From Solimonas sp. (GTDB lineage: Bacteria; Pseudomonadota; Gammaproteobacteria; Nevskiales; Nevskiaceae), in the NCBI GenBank assembly GCA_030149365.1, contig JASBRP010000050.1:1-64000 (forward strand): a stretch of DNA of 64,000 bases. Direction: 5' to 3'. Shown here piece by piece: positions 27,509 to 36,232 of the stretch (position 1 is its first letter; each line of letters opens with the position of its first letter). Position numbers and translations under genes: made by a program. The notes under the pieces are model-generated. The model worked only from the letters and a program-made list of their open reading frames with translations. It was not told the DNA's origin and did not search any database.

Positions 27509-29914
27509 TTACAGCGTCTTCAGGTATTCGATGACGGCCTTGCGTTCCTGCTCGGTCAGCACGTCGGAGAAATCGTGTCCGCCATTGCCGTTGCCGAGCT
27601 TGCGGGTGTCGTAGACGAAGCGCTTGTCCTGCCCGCCCGGCAGCAGGTCCGGCACCACCACGAGCGCCGACCAGTTGAAGCCGGAATACAGCAGGTTCAT
27701 CACGACCTGCGTCACCGACGGCTGCTCGGGCGCTACCGGGTTGCAGTTGAACAGCGGGTTGCCCGGCAGGTCGCCGCAGGCCAGCACGTCGTGCTTCCAG
27801 CCCAGGCGCTGGAAGTCGTAGGCGCGGCTCAGGCTCTGGTCGAAACCGCTGACCTCGCCGATGGTCTGCATCTGGCGGCGCCAGATCGCGGGGCGGTCGG
27901 AGGACTTCAGCACCTGCTCGATGGTGGGCACCGAGCCGTTGTGGAAGTACGGCGCGGTGGCCCAGGTGCCGTGCAGCGGTGGCGCCTGGTAGCCGATGAT
28001 CTCGCGCTCCCAGCCGCAGAGGCCCTGCGGGCGCAGCGCCAGCGGCAGGCCGTCGTCGAGCTGCTCCGTCACCAGGTTCTTCTCGTCCGGCGAGGTCCAG
28101 CCTTCGACGCCGTCCGGGTAGCCCCAGAAGGTGGTGCCGTAGGCTTCGCGCAGGTAGGGCGAGAGCTCGTCGGCGCGGGCGGTGTCGGTGCGGATCACGT
28201 CCAGCGGCATCAGGTGCGCGGCCATGCCGCCCAGCACCGGGTCTTCCAGGTAGGCGGGGTCGTGGATGTAGCGCGGCGAGTAGGCGCCGTGGCAGCTGGC
28301 GCAGGAGCCGTTGCCGCCGGCCGGCTTGGGCTTGTCGGCATTGGCGCCGCTGCCCCAGAGGTCCTTGCTGTGGAATAGCACGGCGCCCTGCTCCGCCAGC
28401 GGAGTGTCGATGTTGCCCGGATACACCGGCGATTCCAGTGACAGGAAGAAGGCCGCCAGGTCCTGGTCGAACTGCTCGATGCGATCGCGGTAGGCCTTGC
28501 CGTCTACGGTGATCACCGAGGCCAGCTCGCCGACGCCGGCCGCCATCACGATCCGCGTGCTGTCGATGGACTGGCTGCCGTCGAAGAACTTGCGCGCGCG
28601 GTGGCCGTAGTTCCACCAGGCCGGCGTGTCCTGCTGCTCGGCGGTGGGGTGTGGCTGCGCCGAGTTCTGCGCCAGCTTCAGCGCGTTGGGATTCAGGCCC
28701 AGGCTGTCGTAGTCCAGCAGCATGAACAGCAGCTCGAAGCCGGCCACCGCATTGTTCTGGCCGCGCTGGTCGCCGCCGAGCGCGAAGGGATTGAGCAGCA
28801 GCGGCACGCCGATGGAGATGCCATAGGCGGAGCCGCCGTCGGCCGCCTGGATGATGGTGTCGGCGTTGTTGTTGCCCAGGCCCAGATGCTTCATGCCGAT
28901 CTTGCTGCCGCCGTCGCTGGCGTCGCCGATCTGCCCGCCGTGGCAGCCGAAGCAGGCCACCTCGCCGATCACGCCGGTCCACTTGCCTTGCGCGTCCTTG
29001 AGCTGGCGCTTGCCCAGCGGCAACTGGCCGGAGCCACCGCCGCTGGCGTTGGGGTCTTCGCCCGGCAGCGGGTACGGGTTGGGAAACGGCGCGTGGTTGT
29101 AGCCGTAGCGCAGCGTGTAGAGCTCGTCGAAGTTCGCCGGGCGCTCGTCCAGGCCCCAGTCCTTCCAACTCTGGTTGAACTCTTCCGCGGTCTGCGAACC
29201 CACCGCCAGCGTATCCAGGAAGGCAGCACGCCCGCGGTCGCGGCGCTCGCGGTAGGCGCCGCAGGTCTTGGGGGCCTGTTCCTTCTCCGGCAGGTTGACG
29301 TGGCAGTCCTGGTACCAGGCGTTGAAGTAGACGGCGCGGTTCTCGTTGATGCCGGGCTGGATCAGCGTGCGGGGATCGGGCGGCAGCGCGGCATCGTCGG
29401 GCTGGTCCGCGCAGTAGGTCTCCCAACGCGTCTTGGCATGCGTACTGCCGAGCAGCGGCAGCAGCTCACCCGGGTCCACGCTGCCGCTGAGGCTGCAGGT
29501 GGTGGGGTTCTCGAAGCACTTGAGCAGGATCTCCATGTTGCGGTACGCCGCGCTGCCCACCGGCCAGGGCGCGCCGCCGGTGTGCGGGGTCTCCTGCCCG
29601 GAGGACATCAGCAGGATGCGCGAGGTGGGGTTGTTGCGGCCCAGGCGCTCCCAACTGGCCTTGAGGTTGGCCAGGTCCTGGGACCGGTCGGCGGAGAGCA
29701 TGAAGTCGCGGCCGTCCTCCACGTCGCCGGGAGCGCCGGGTACGTGGCAGGTGCGGCAGAAATCCAGGCCGGGCTGCACGTTGCTGCTGAAGTGTTCTTC
29801 CATACTGCGCGCGGAGCCGCCGCCGGAGACCGGGTCGCTGCGTCCCGGTGCGCAGGCCGCCAGGCCCAATACCAACAGGCCGAGCACGGCCTTCCCCATC
29901 GCCTGAAGCTGCAT
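27509..29914 (-). CDS. Triheme c-type cytochrome lipoprotein, RoxA/MauG-like (paralog 1)
   Basis: An 801-residue exported lipoprotein: lipobox LAAC with Cys21, and no Asp at the following position, so outer membrane sorting is predicted. Three heme-binding motifs are visible: CRTCH (53-57), CFGCH (321-325) and CASCH (538-542). The region around the third motif, SCASCHGAYSPRY then PLDVIRTD, and the later APPLHGTWATAPYFHNGSVP, recall MauG-like diheme peroxidases and the rubber oxygenase RoxA, which oxidise large or polymeric substrates. Two hemes would form that core and the N-terminal heme is additional. Activity is unproven. GGAGGAGAGGG precedes the ATG. It diverges from a TetR gene. Confidence 0.85.
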   Translation of the reverse strand: MQLQAMGKAVLGLLVLGLAACAPGRSDPVSGGGSARSMEEHFSSNVQPGLDFCRTCHVPGAPGDVEDGRDFMLSADRSQDLANLKASWERLGRNNPTSRILLMSSGQETPHTGGAPWPVGSAAYRNMEILLKCFENPTTCSLSGSVDPGELLPLLGSTHAKTRWETYCADQPDDAALPPDPRTLIQPGINENRAVYFNAWYQDCHVNLPEKEQAPKTCGAYRERRDRGRAAFLDTLAVGSQTAEEFNQSWKDWGLDERPANFDELYTLRYGYNHAPFPNPYPLPGEDPNASGGGSGQLPLGKRQLKDAQGKWTGVIGEVACFGCHGGQIGDASDGGSKIGMKHLGLGNNNADTIIQAADGGSAYGISIGVPLLLNPFALGGDQRGQNNAVAGFELLFMLLDYDSLGLNPNALKLAQNSAQPHPTAEQQDTPAWWNYGHRARKFFDGSQSIDSTRIVMAAGVGELASVITVDGKAYRDRIEQFDQDLAAFFLSLESPVYPGNIDTPLAEQGAVLFHSKDLWGSGANADKPKPAGGNGSCASCHGAYSPRYIHDPAYLEDPVLGGMAAHLMPLDVIRTDTARADELSPYLREAYGTTFWGYPDGVEGWTSPDEKNLVTEQLDDGLPLALRPQGLCGWEREIIGYQAPPLHGTWATAPYFHNGSVPTIEQVLKSSDRPAIWRRQMQTIGEVSGFDQSLSRAYDFQRLGWKHDVLACGDLPGNPLFNCNPVAPEQPSVTQVVMNLLYSGFNWSALVVVPDLLPGGQDKRFVYDTRKLGNGNGGHDFSDVLTEQERKAVIEYLKTL

Positions 29915-29954
29915 CCCTCTCCTCCCGCACCGCTATTTTTATAAAAGGGGCATT

Positions 29955-29987
29955 TGTTGCCTTTCGCAATAGGTAACATTAGTTGCC
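29955..29987. promoter_or_regulatory. Operator-like palindromes between cytochrome 1 and tetR 1
   Basis: TGTTGCC (29955-29961) faces GGTAACA (29972-29978) with one mismatch and a 10-base spacer, and GGTAAC (29972-29977) faces GTTGCC (29982-29987) with a 4-base spacer. The half-site GTTAC/GTAAC is shared with the sites before paralogs 2 and 3. The position between divergent genes fits a TetR autoregulatory operator. Confidence 0.55.
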
Positions 29988-30008
29988 GTTTGGCGTCAAG
30001 GACGAATC

Positions 30009-30656
30009 GTGAACGAAGCCGTAAAGCCCCCGCACAACCCCGCCTTCATCGCCCGCAAGCCTCAGCAGCAGCGCGCCAAGGACCGCGTGGACCTGGTGCT
30101 GGCGGCGGCCGAGGAACTGCTGCTGGAGGGGGGCATCTCGGGCTTCTCGATCCCCACGCTGGCGGAGCGCCTGGAATACCCGCGCGCGACGATCTACAAG
30201 TTCTTCCCCACGCCCTATGCGCTGCTCAACGAACTGGCGGAACGCCAGCTGGCGGCGCTGGAGGAGCACCTGGCGGCCTACGCGGAGAGCATTGCCGAGG
30301 CCAGCGACTGGCAGGAGATGGTGACGCGCATGATCCACGCCGCCGCGGAGTTCTACAGCCGCAACCCGGCAGCGCAGGTGGTGTTGCTGACGGGGCCGAT
30401 CTCCGACGCCAGCTTCCGCGCGCTGGAATACACCATCGCGCGGCTCGGCACACTGACGCGGAGCTTGTTCGCGCAGCGCGGCATCGTGGTGCCGGAGGAC
30501 TCGCCGGACGTCGCCGCGCTGGCGGTGGAGTTCGGTACGGCAAGCTTCCGCATGAGCTACTTCCTGCACGGCAAGATGACGCCGGAGTACACGCAGGCGG
30601 GCGCGGACGTGATGCTCGCGTTCCTGGCGAAGCGGCTGGGGTTGGCGCTGCGATAG
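30009..30656 (+). CDS. TetR/AcrR family transcriptional regulator (1)
   Basis: A 215-residue one-component regulator. The N-terminal helix-turn-helix is clear: ISGFSIPTLAERLEYPRATIYKFFPTPYALLNEL (about 43-76). The rest is the helical ligand-binding and dimerisation domain. It starts at GTG 30009 and diverges from cytochrome 1, with 94 bases between the two starts that contain palindromes. It is a clear paralog of the TetR at 36233, which pairs in the same way with cytochrome 3. By family habit it should repress its divergent neighbour until an effector, probably the cytochrome's substrate or product, binds. Confidence 0.9.
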   Translation: MNEAVKPPHNPAFIARKPQQQRAKDRVDLVLAAAEELLLEGGISGFSIPTLAERLEYPRATIYKFFPTPYALLNELAERQLAALEEHLAAYAESIAEASDWQEMVTRMIHAAAEFYSRNPAAQVVLLTGPISDASFRALEYTIARLGTLTRSLFAQRGIVVPEDSPDVAALAVEFGTASFRMSYFLHGKMTPEYTQAGADVMLAFLAKRLGLALR

Positions 30657-30742
30657 GGCCTTTGCGCCTCTCGATACGCGACGCTGCGCGGCGCTACTCG
30701 AGGTGAACGGTTCGGGGGTAAGTCCGACGGAAGGAAGGCAAA

Positions 30743-30770
30743 AAGAAGGGGCGCCGAGGCGCCCCTTCTT
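30743..30770. terminator. Bidirectional terminator between tetR 1 and cytochrome 2
   Basis: AAGAAGGGGCGCC (30743-30755) pairs perfectly with GGCGCCCCTTCTT (30758-30770), with A residues on one side and T residues on the other. It serves the two convergent genes. Just upstream, 30670-30705 (CTCGATACGCG...CTACTCGAGG) is another short inverted repeat. Confidence 0.75.
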
Positions 30771-30786
30771 CGTCTGCGTCACCGTC

Positions 30787-33135
30787 TCACAGTGTCTTCA
30801 GGTACTCGATGATCGCGCGGCGCTCGGGGTCGGTGAGCACGCTGGTGAATTCGTGCCCGCCGTTGTCCTGGCTGTAGTAGTTGCTGTTGTAGATCTTGCG
30901 ATCCTCGATCTGGCCGTTGGTGAGGATCGGCAGGTTCAGCAGGTTCCAGGCGAGGCCGCCGTTGGCCCAGACCAGGCCCAGCAGGTCCTGCACGCTGCTG
31001 CCGCCGCTGGGGTTGCAGTCGATGAAGGGCAGCGAGCCGGTACCGCAGGGCAGCGCCTCGTAGTTCCAGCCCATGTTCACGGCGTCATAGCCGGTCTCCA
31101 GGCTGTAGTCGAAGCCGGCGATGCCGTTCTCGATGGCCGGGCGCGACAGGCGGCGCCAGATCGGCTTGCGGTCGGCCGGCTTGAGTACCTCCCAGACGTT
31201 GGGCACGGCGCCGTTGTGGAAGTACGGCGCGGTGGCCCAGACGCCGTGCAGCGGCGGGGCAAGGTAGCCGAGTTCACGGTCGCCGCGCACGGCAGCGTCG
31301 TTCTGCGAGCCGCAGGTGGGCACGCCGTCTTCGTTCTTCGGGCCGTCGTTGTAGGCGAACCAGTTCTGGCGCGCGTAGTTCGACACCACCTGGCTGTGGC
31401 CGTCGAGGCGGCGCGTGTCGGTGCCGATGATGTCGATCGGCGTTACGTAGGCGGCGATGCCTTCCAGCAGCGGCGTGGCCAGGAACGCGGGATCGTGGAC
31501 GAAGCGCGGCGAGTAGGCGCCGTGGCAGCTGGCGCAGGAGCCGTTGCCGCCCTCGGGGCGACGCACCGGATTGTTGAGCTTGGCGGCCCACAGGTCCTTG
31601 CTGTGGAACAGGATCGCGCCCTGCTCCGCCAGCGTGGTGTTGATATCCCCGAGCTTGGGTTCCGGCCAGCGCGGCGAGCGCATCGACATCATCCAGCTGT
31701 CGCCGTCCTGCATGTGGTCCTTGATCCACTGCTTGCCTTCGACGTTGTTCGGCGAGGCGACGTTGGGGAAGTGGAAGGACAGCTCGATGCGCTTGGCGTC
31801 GGTGGGCATGCCGGCGTCGAAGAACTTCATCGGGCGGCTGCCGACGTTCCACCACACCGGCGGGTCCTCGGTGCCGGTGGACGGCTGGGTCTGCACGGTG
31901 AGGTAGGGGATCAGCGCGTCGAACAAGGTCAGCGTGCCGAACAGCTGGAAGTTGGTGATGTTGCCGGTGCCGCGCACCTTGTTCTGCGAGATCACCGCCA
32001 GCAGCGACTGCTGCGGCGCGATGCGGCCGAGGTCGGTGAACATCACGGTGATGTCGGAGATCGAGTTGGTGCCGTACATCGGGCCCAGGCCCTCGCCGTC
32101 CGACGCCGTGCCCACCGCGCCGCCGTGGCAGATGTTGCAGGTGACGCCGACCTTGCCCGTCCAGCTGCCGTCGGGGTTGCGCAGCTGCGTCAGGCCCAGC
32201 GGCAACTGGCCGCTGCCGCCATTGCTGGTGTTGGGGTCTTCATCCGGCAGCGGATAGGGGTTGGACTTGTCCGGCAGCGGCATGCCCCAGCGCTCGGCCA
32301 GCAGCTGGTCGAAGTTGTCGGGGCGGTTGGGCAGGCGCAGGACGCGGTCCCAGAGCGTGTTGTAGTCCTCGGCCGGGAACGCGAACATCGGATCCGGCGA
32401 GTCGCCGCCGAACATGGTGCCGGCGCCGATCGCGCCGGTGGCCGCCACCAGGCGATAGCCGCGCTCGGAGCGCGCCCGCAGCTCGCCGCAGGTGCCGGGG
32501 TGGTTGTCTTCCTGGCAGGTCTTCCAATGGGCATTCATCAGCACGGCCTTGCCGGCGTCCACGCCCTCCACCACCAGCTCGCGTGGGTCCTGCGGCACCT
32601 CGGTCTCGTCCGGCTTGCCTTCGCAGTAGTCGAACCAGTAATGGCCGCCGCGCTTGCTGCCCAGCAGCGGCAGCAGTTCGCCCGGATCCACGCCGCCAGC
32701 GAGGCTGCAGGTGGCCGGGTTCTCGAAGCACTTGAGCAGGATCTCCATGTTCCGGTACGCGACGCTGCCCACCGGCCACTGGGCGCCACCGGTATGCGGG
32801 GTCTCCTGCCCGGAGGCCATCAGCAGGATGCGCGAGGTGGGGTTGTTGCCGCCCAGGCGCTCCCAACTGTCGCGCAGGTTCTTCAAGTCTTCCGCCTCGT
32901 TGGTGGAGAGCATGAAGTCGCGGCCGTCTTCCACGTCGCCCGGTGCGCCGGGGACGTGGCAGGTCCGACAGTAGCCGAGCGCGGGCTGCACGTTGTTGCT
33001 GAAGTGCTCGTCCACGCTGCGCGCCGTGCCGCTGCCGCCCGACACCTCGTCGCTGCGGCCGGGAGCACAGGCGGCCAGCCACGCACACAGCAGCAGCGTC
33101 GCCAGACGCGGCGCCGAAAACCCGAATCTCTTCAC
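30787..33135 (-). CDS. Triheme c-type cytochrome lipoprotein, RoxA/MauG-like (paralog 2)
   Basis: A 782-residue lipoprotein with lipobox LAAC (Cys23) followed by Ala, predicting the outer membrane. Heme motifs are CRTCH (56-60), CNICH in the middle and CASCH in the C-terminal half, in the same order as paralog 1. The C-terminal core is well conserved: SCASCHGAYSPRF, PIDIIGTD, APPLHGVWATAPYFHNGAVP and the ending YLKTL shared by all three. It lacks its own divergent TetR. Upstream is a small AraC-type gene, and its promoter carries the GTTAC-N4-GTAAC palindrome also linked to paralog 3. It is probably a duplicate that has diverged in substrate range. Confidence 0.85.
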   Translation of the reverse strand: MKRFGFSAPRLATLLLCAWLAACAPGRSDEVSGGSGTARSVDEHFSNNVQPALGYCRTCHVPGAPGDVEDGRDFMLSTNEAEDLKNLRDSWERLGGNNPTSRILLMASGQETPHTGGAQWPVGSVAYRNMEILLKCFENPATCSLAGGVDPGELLPLLGSKRGGHYWFDYCEGKPDETEVPQDPRELVVEGVDAGKAVLMNAHWKTCQEDNHPGTCGELRARSERGYRLVAATGAIGAGTMFGGDSPDPMFAFPAEDYNTLWDRVLRLPNRPDNFDQLLAERWGMPLPDKSNPYPLPDEDPNTSNGGSGQLPLGLTQLRNPDGSWTGKVGVTCNICHGGAVGTASDGEGLGPMYGTNSISDITVMFTDLGRIAPQQSLLAVISQNKVRGTGNITNFQLFGTLTLFDALIPYLTVQTQPSTGTEDPPVWWNVGSRPMKFFDAGMPTDAKRIELSFHFPNVASPNNVEGKQWIKDHMQDGDSWMMSMRSPRWPEPKLGDINTTLAEQGAILFHSKDLWAAKLNNPVRRPEGGNGSCASCHGAYSPRFVHDPAFLATPLLEGIAAYVTPIDIIGTDTRRLDGHSQVVSNYARQNWFAYNDGPKNEDGVPTCGSQNDAAVRGDRELGYLAPPLHGVWATAPYFHNGAVPNVWEVLKPADRKPIWRRLSRPAIENGIAGFDYSLETGYDAVNMGWNYEALPCGTGSLPFIDCNPSGGSSVQDLLGLVWANGGLAWNLLNLPILTNGQIEDRKIYNSNYYSQDNGGHEFTSVLTDPERRAIIEYLKTL

Positions 33136-33163
33136 AAGCCTCTCCCGAAGCGCACCGACAAAT

Positions 33164-33193
33164 AGTTACTTATGTAACTTTAACAAAAGTAAC
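33164..33193. promoter_or_regulatory. Operator-like palindrome upstream of cytochrome 2
   Basis: AGTTAC (33164-33169), spacer TTAT, GTAACT (33174-33179) is a perfect inverted repeat 29 bases before the cytochrome 2 start, and a further GTAAC half-site lies at 33189-33193. The core ACTTATGTAACTTTA is identical to the sequence before cytochrome 3. This suggests the same regulator controls both. Confidence 0.65.
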
Positions 33194-33211
33194 GTTTGCC
33201 GCCGCAGGCTG

Positions 33212-33655
33212 TCAAGGCGTGGCGGCATGCCCCTGGGACTCGCGGCCCAGGACCGGTGGCGGCCCTTCTGCCGCCACTGCGCCCCGCCAGCCCGAGCCGG
33301 CAGGCGGCTCGATGCGGACACGGTACTGACCCGGCGCGACGCCGACCCAGCGCTGGAAGGCGCGGGAGAAGTTGGCGCCGCTGCTGTAGCCGAGCCGCTC
33401 GGCGATCTTCTCGATGGTGATGCCGGGCCGCGCCAGCAGTTCGGTGGCGTGCAGTTGCCGTGCGCCATCCAGCAGTTGCCGGTAGCTCGCGCCGGTATCG
33501 CGCAGGTGACGCTTGAGCGTGCGCGTGGAGACGCAGAGCTTCACCGACATCTCCCGCAGCGTGGGGTAGCCGTGGGTACGCGCCTCCAGTTCGCTTCTCA
33601 CGAGACTGGCGAGTGCCTGGCGCCGCTGCGGGCGCGGGAGCTGGGTCATCGTCAT
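33212..33655 (-). CDS. AraC-type DNA-binding domain protein lacking a sensor domain
   Basis: Only 147 residues. About 20-125 form a complete AraC/XylS DNA-binding domain with two helix-turn-helix units, MSVKLCVSTRTLKRHL and IEKIAERLGYSSGANFSRAF. The roughly 200-residue N-terminal effector domain usual in this family (OruR-like proteins are about 340 residues) is missing: the stop of cytochrome 3 lies 16 bases upstream. It may be a decayed remnant or a working stand-alone domain. It probably shares a transcript with cytochrome 3 and ends 77 bases before the cytochrome 2 start. Residues 126-147 are low complexity. Confidence 0.82.
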   Translation of the reverse strand: MTMTQLPRPQRRQALASLVRSELEARTHGYPTLREMSVKLCVSTRTLKRHLRDTGASYRQLLDGARQLHATELLARPGITIEKIAERLGYSSGANFSRAFQRWVGVAPGQYRVRIEPPAGSGWRGAVAAEGPPPVLGRESQGHAATP

Positions 33656-33671
33656 GGTTGCGGTCCTCGCG

Positions 33672-36062
33672 CTACAGCGTCTTCAGGTATTCGATGATGG
33701 CGCGGCGCTCCTGCTCGGTGAGCACCGACGTGAACTCATGGCCCTGGTTGCCCTGGCTGTACATGGTGGTGTTGTAGACCTTGCGGTTTTCCAGCTGCTG
33801 CTGGGTCAGCAGGGGGATGTCGAGATTCCAGGTCAGGCCGATCGCGCGGTTGAGGATGGCCTGGATCTGCGACAGCAGCGTGGGGCGCGAGGGGTCGAGC
33901 AGGTTGCACTCGACGATGGGCAGCGCGCCGCCCAGGCCACAGCTCACTTCCTCGTATTTCCAGCCCAGGGCTTCGGCGTCGTAGGCGCGCTTCAGGTCGC
34001 TATCGAAGCCCATCACCACGCGGCTGCTGCCGTTGCTGTTGGGTGCCGACACGCGGCGCCAGATCGGCTTGCGCTGCGTGGGGTCGAGCACCTCCTCCAC
34101 GCTGGGCACGGAGCCGTTGTGGAAGTACGGCGCACTGGCCCAGACGCCGTACAGCGGCGGCGCGGTGTAGCCCTGGTAGTCGCGGTAGTCGTCGGAGCCG
34201 TAGCAGGCCCCGACCTCGCCGGGCGCGGCCGGGTAGAACAGCCAGCTGTACTTGAAGTAATCGGTGACGCCCTGATTCTGCGCCAGCGTGTAGGCGGTGT
34301 CGGTGCCGATGATCTCCTTGGGCACGCGGAACGCCGCCTGGCCTTCCAGCTCCGGCGTGGCGAGATAGGCCGGGTCGTAGACGTAGCGCGGCGAGTAGGC
34401 ACCGTGGCAGCTGGCGCAGGAGCCGTTGCCGGCTTCCGGACGCGGTACCGGATTGCCCAGTCCGGCGCCCCAGAGGTCCTTGCTGTGGAACAGCACGGCG
34501 CCCTGCTCCGCCTTGGCGGTGTCGATCTGGCCCAGCGTGCCGCCCGGCCAGCGCGGGGCCTTGAGCGAGGCCACCCAGGCCTCTGCCTGGCGGTCGTGCG
34601 CGTCGGTCCAGCGCTGGATCTCCTGCCAGTTGTAGACGTCGCTGCTGCGCAGCAGCGGCATGTAGGCCTGCAGCAGGATGCGCGTGGCGTCGGTGGGCAT
34701 GGCGCCGCTGTAGAACTTGGCGGGGCGGTGGCCGACGTTCCACCAGATCGGCGAATCCTCGGTCGCGGTGGCAGGCGCGAAGATGAAGGAGTCGAGATCG
34801 ATGCCGGGACGCGCCGGGGCGTCGCCGATCAGCCAGAGCATGACCAGCAACTGGTAGTTGGTGACGTCGCCGGTGCCGCGCACCTTGTTGACGGTGATCG
34901 GCAGCAGCTTGCCGATGCCGTTGCCGAAGTCCGCGATGAAAGCGCCGAGATCGCCCTGGCCGGCGGTGCCGTAGACCGAGCCCAGGTCGTCGCCGTCGGC
35001 CTTGCTGCCGATGCGGGCGCTGTGACAGCCGTGGCAGGTTATGCCCATCTTGCCGGTCCAGCTGCCATCCTCGTTGCGCAGCTGCGTCAGGCCCATCGGC
35101 AGCTTGCCGGAACCGCCGCCGCTGGCGTTGGGGTCTTCATCGCCCACCGGATAAGGATTGGGCTCATCCGGCAGCGCCATGCCCCAGCGCTCGGCTACCA
35201 GTTGGTCGTAGTCCACCGGGCGGCCGGGCATGCCCCAGAGGCGCCACAGGCTGTTGTAGGAGTTGGCGCTGACGGTGGCGATGGTGTCGGTGGAGCTGCC
35301 GCCCACGATCACGCCGGCTCCGATGGCGCCGTTGCCCCTGATCAGCGTCTCGCCCTGGGCGAGCCAGCCGCGGTACTCGCCGCAGGTCTTGGGCTCTTCA
35401 TAGGCCGGATCGGCCTTGGAGCGGCACTCTTCCCAGAACAGGTTGAAGTGCACGGCCTTGCCGTCGCTGACGCCGGGCTGCACCAGCTTGCGCGCGTCCG
35501 TGGGCAGTTCGGCGGAGTCGTCCTTGCCTTCGCAGTAGCGCGTCCAGGTATGGCTGCCGCGGTGGCCCTCGGCCAGCAGCGGCAGCAGCGTGCCGGGGTC
35601 CACGCCGCCGGCCAGCAGCGCCGCGCAGCCCGCGGGGCTCTCGAAGCACTTGAGCAGGATTTCCATGTTGCGGTACGGCGCGCTGCCTACCGCCCAGGGC
35701 GCACCGCCGCTGTGCGGCGTCTCCTGCCCGGAGGACATCAGCAGGATGCGCGAGGTGGGGTTGTTCTTGCCCAGGCGCTCCCAGCTGGCACGCAGGTTCT
35801 GCAGGTCCTCGGAGCGGTTCTCCGAGAGCATGAAGTCCTTGCCGTTCTCGACATCACCCGGCTTGCCGGGAACATGGCAGGTGCGGCAGAAGTCGAGCTG
35901 CGGCTGCACCTTGCCGCTGAAGTGCTCCTCCATGCTGCGCGCCGTGGCGCCGCCTGAACCGTCGCTGGCGGCGTCGCTGCGGCCGCCGTACTCACCGCAA
36001 GCCGATAGCAGCACGCAGGCCAGTACGCCCACGATCCATCCTGTGGAACCCTTCACGTCCAT
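33672..36062 (-). CDS. Triheme c-type cytochrome lipoprotein, RoxA/MauG-like (paralog 3)
   Basis: A 796-residue lipoprotein with lipobox LLSAC (Cys22) followed by Gly, predicting outer membrane sorting. The heme motifs are CRTCH near the N-terminus, CHGCH centrally and CASCH in the C-terminal domain. The core again reads SCASCHGAYSPRY, IIGTD and SAPYFHNGSVP, and the protein ends YLKTL. It diverges from a TetR gene with palindromic sites in the 170-base gap, the same arrangement as cytochrome 1 with its TetR. The AraC-type gene follows directly. Tandem copies of such large cytochromes suggest related but different substrates or electron partners. Confidence 0.85.
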   Translation of the reverse strand: MDVKGSTGWIVGVLACVLLSACGEYGGRSDAASDGSGGATARSMEEHFSGKVQPQLDFCRTCHVPGKPGDVENGKDFMLSENRSEDLQNLRASWERLGKNNPTSRILLMSSGQETPHSGGAPWAVGSAPYRNMEILLKCFESPAGCAALLAGGVDPGTLLPLLAEGHRGSHTWTRYCEGKDDSAELPTDARKLVQPGVSDGKAVHFNLFWEECRSKADPAYEEPKTCGEYRGWLAQGETLIRGNGAIGAGVIVGGSSTDTIATVSANSYNSLWRLWGMPGRPVDYDQLVAERWGMALPDEPNPYPVGDEDPNASGGGSGKLPMGLTQLRNEDGSWTGKMGITCHGCHSARIGSKADGDDLGSVYGTAGQGDLGAFIADFGNGIGKLLPITVNKVRGTGDVTNYQLLVMLWLIGDAPARPGIDLDSFIFAPATATEDSPIWWNVGHRPAKFYSGAMPTDATRILLQAYMPLLRSSDVYNWQEIQRWTDAHDRQAEAWVASLKAPRWPGGTLGQIDTAKAEQGAVLFHSKDLWGAGLGNPVPRPEAGNGSCASCHGAYSPRYVYDPAYLATPELEGQAAFRVPKEIIGTDTAYTLAQNQGVTDYFKYSWLFYPAAPGEVGACYGSDDYRDYQGYTAPPLYGVWASAPYFHNGSVPSVEEVLDPTQRKPIWRRVSAPNSNGSSRVVMGFDSDLKRAYDAEALGWKYEEVSCGLGGALPIVECNLLDPSRPTLLSQIQAILNRAIGLTWNLDIPLLTQQQLENRKVYNTTMYSQGNQGHEFTSVLTEQERRAIIEYLKTL

Positions 36063-36086
36063 GTTGCCCTCCCGGAGCGCACATTT

Positions 36087-36128
36087 GCTACTTATGTAAC
36101 TTTATTAAAAAGCTACTCTTGTAGCTTT
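36087..36128. promoter_or_regulatory. Two operator-like palindromes at the cytochrome 3 promoter
   Basis: GCTAC-TTAT-GTAAC (36087-36100, one mismatch) and the perfect AAAGCTAC-TCTT-GTAGCTTT (36109-36128) lie 25 and 47 bases before the cytochrome 3 start. Both have 4-base spacers like the site before cytochrome 2. Confidence 0.65.
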
Positions 36129-36190
36129 ATGCCGTCAAGCGGGTGAATGTGGCCTCAATGGAGGCTGGGCGATATCCTTGCCTCATCAGA

Positions 36191-36208
36191 AAGTTACTGC
36201 TGTAACTT
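36191..36208. promoter_or_regulatory. Operator-like palindrome in front of tetR 2
   Basis: AAGTTAC (36191-36197), spacer TGCT, GTAACTT (36202-36208) is a perfect 7-bp inverted repeat, 24 bases before the tetR 2 ATG. It is the cleanest example of the AGTTAC-N4-GTAACT pattern and suits autoregulation. Confidence 0.65.
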
Positions 36209-36232
36209 CTGCGAGCGGGTATCCTGCCCCGC

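Noticed and set aside
30703..33165. An 820-codon plus-strand open frame opposite cytochrome 2
   Set aside because: The heme motifs and lipobox are on the minus strand. The plus-strand translation shows no domain and resembles the shadows opposite cytochromes 1 and 3.
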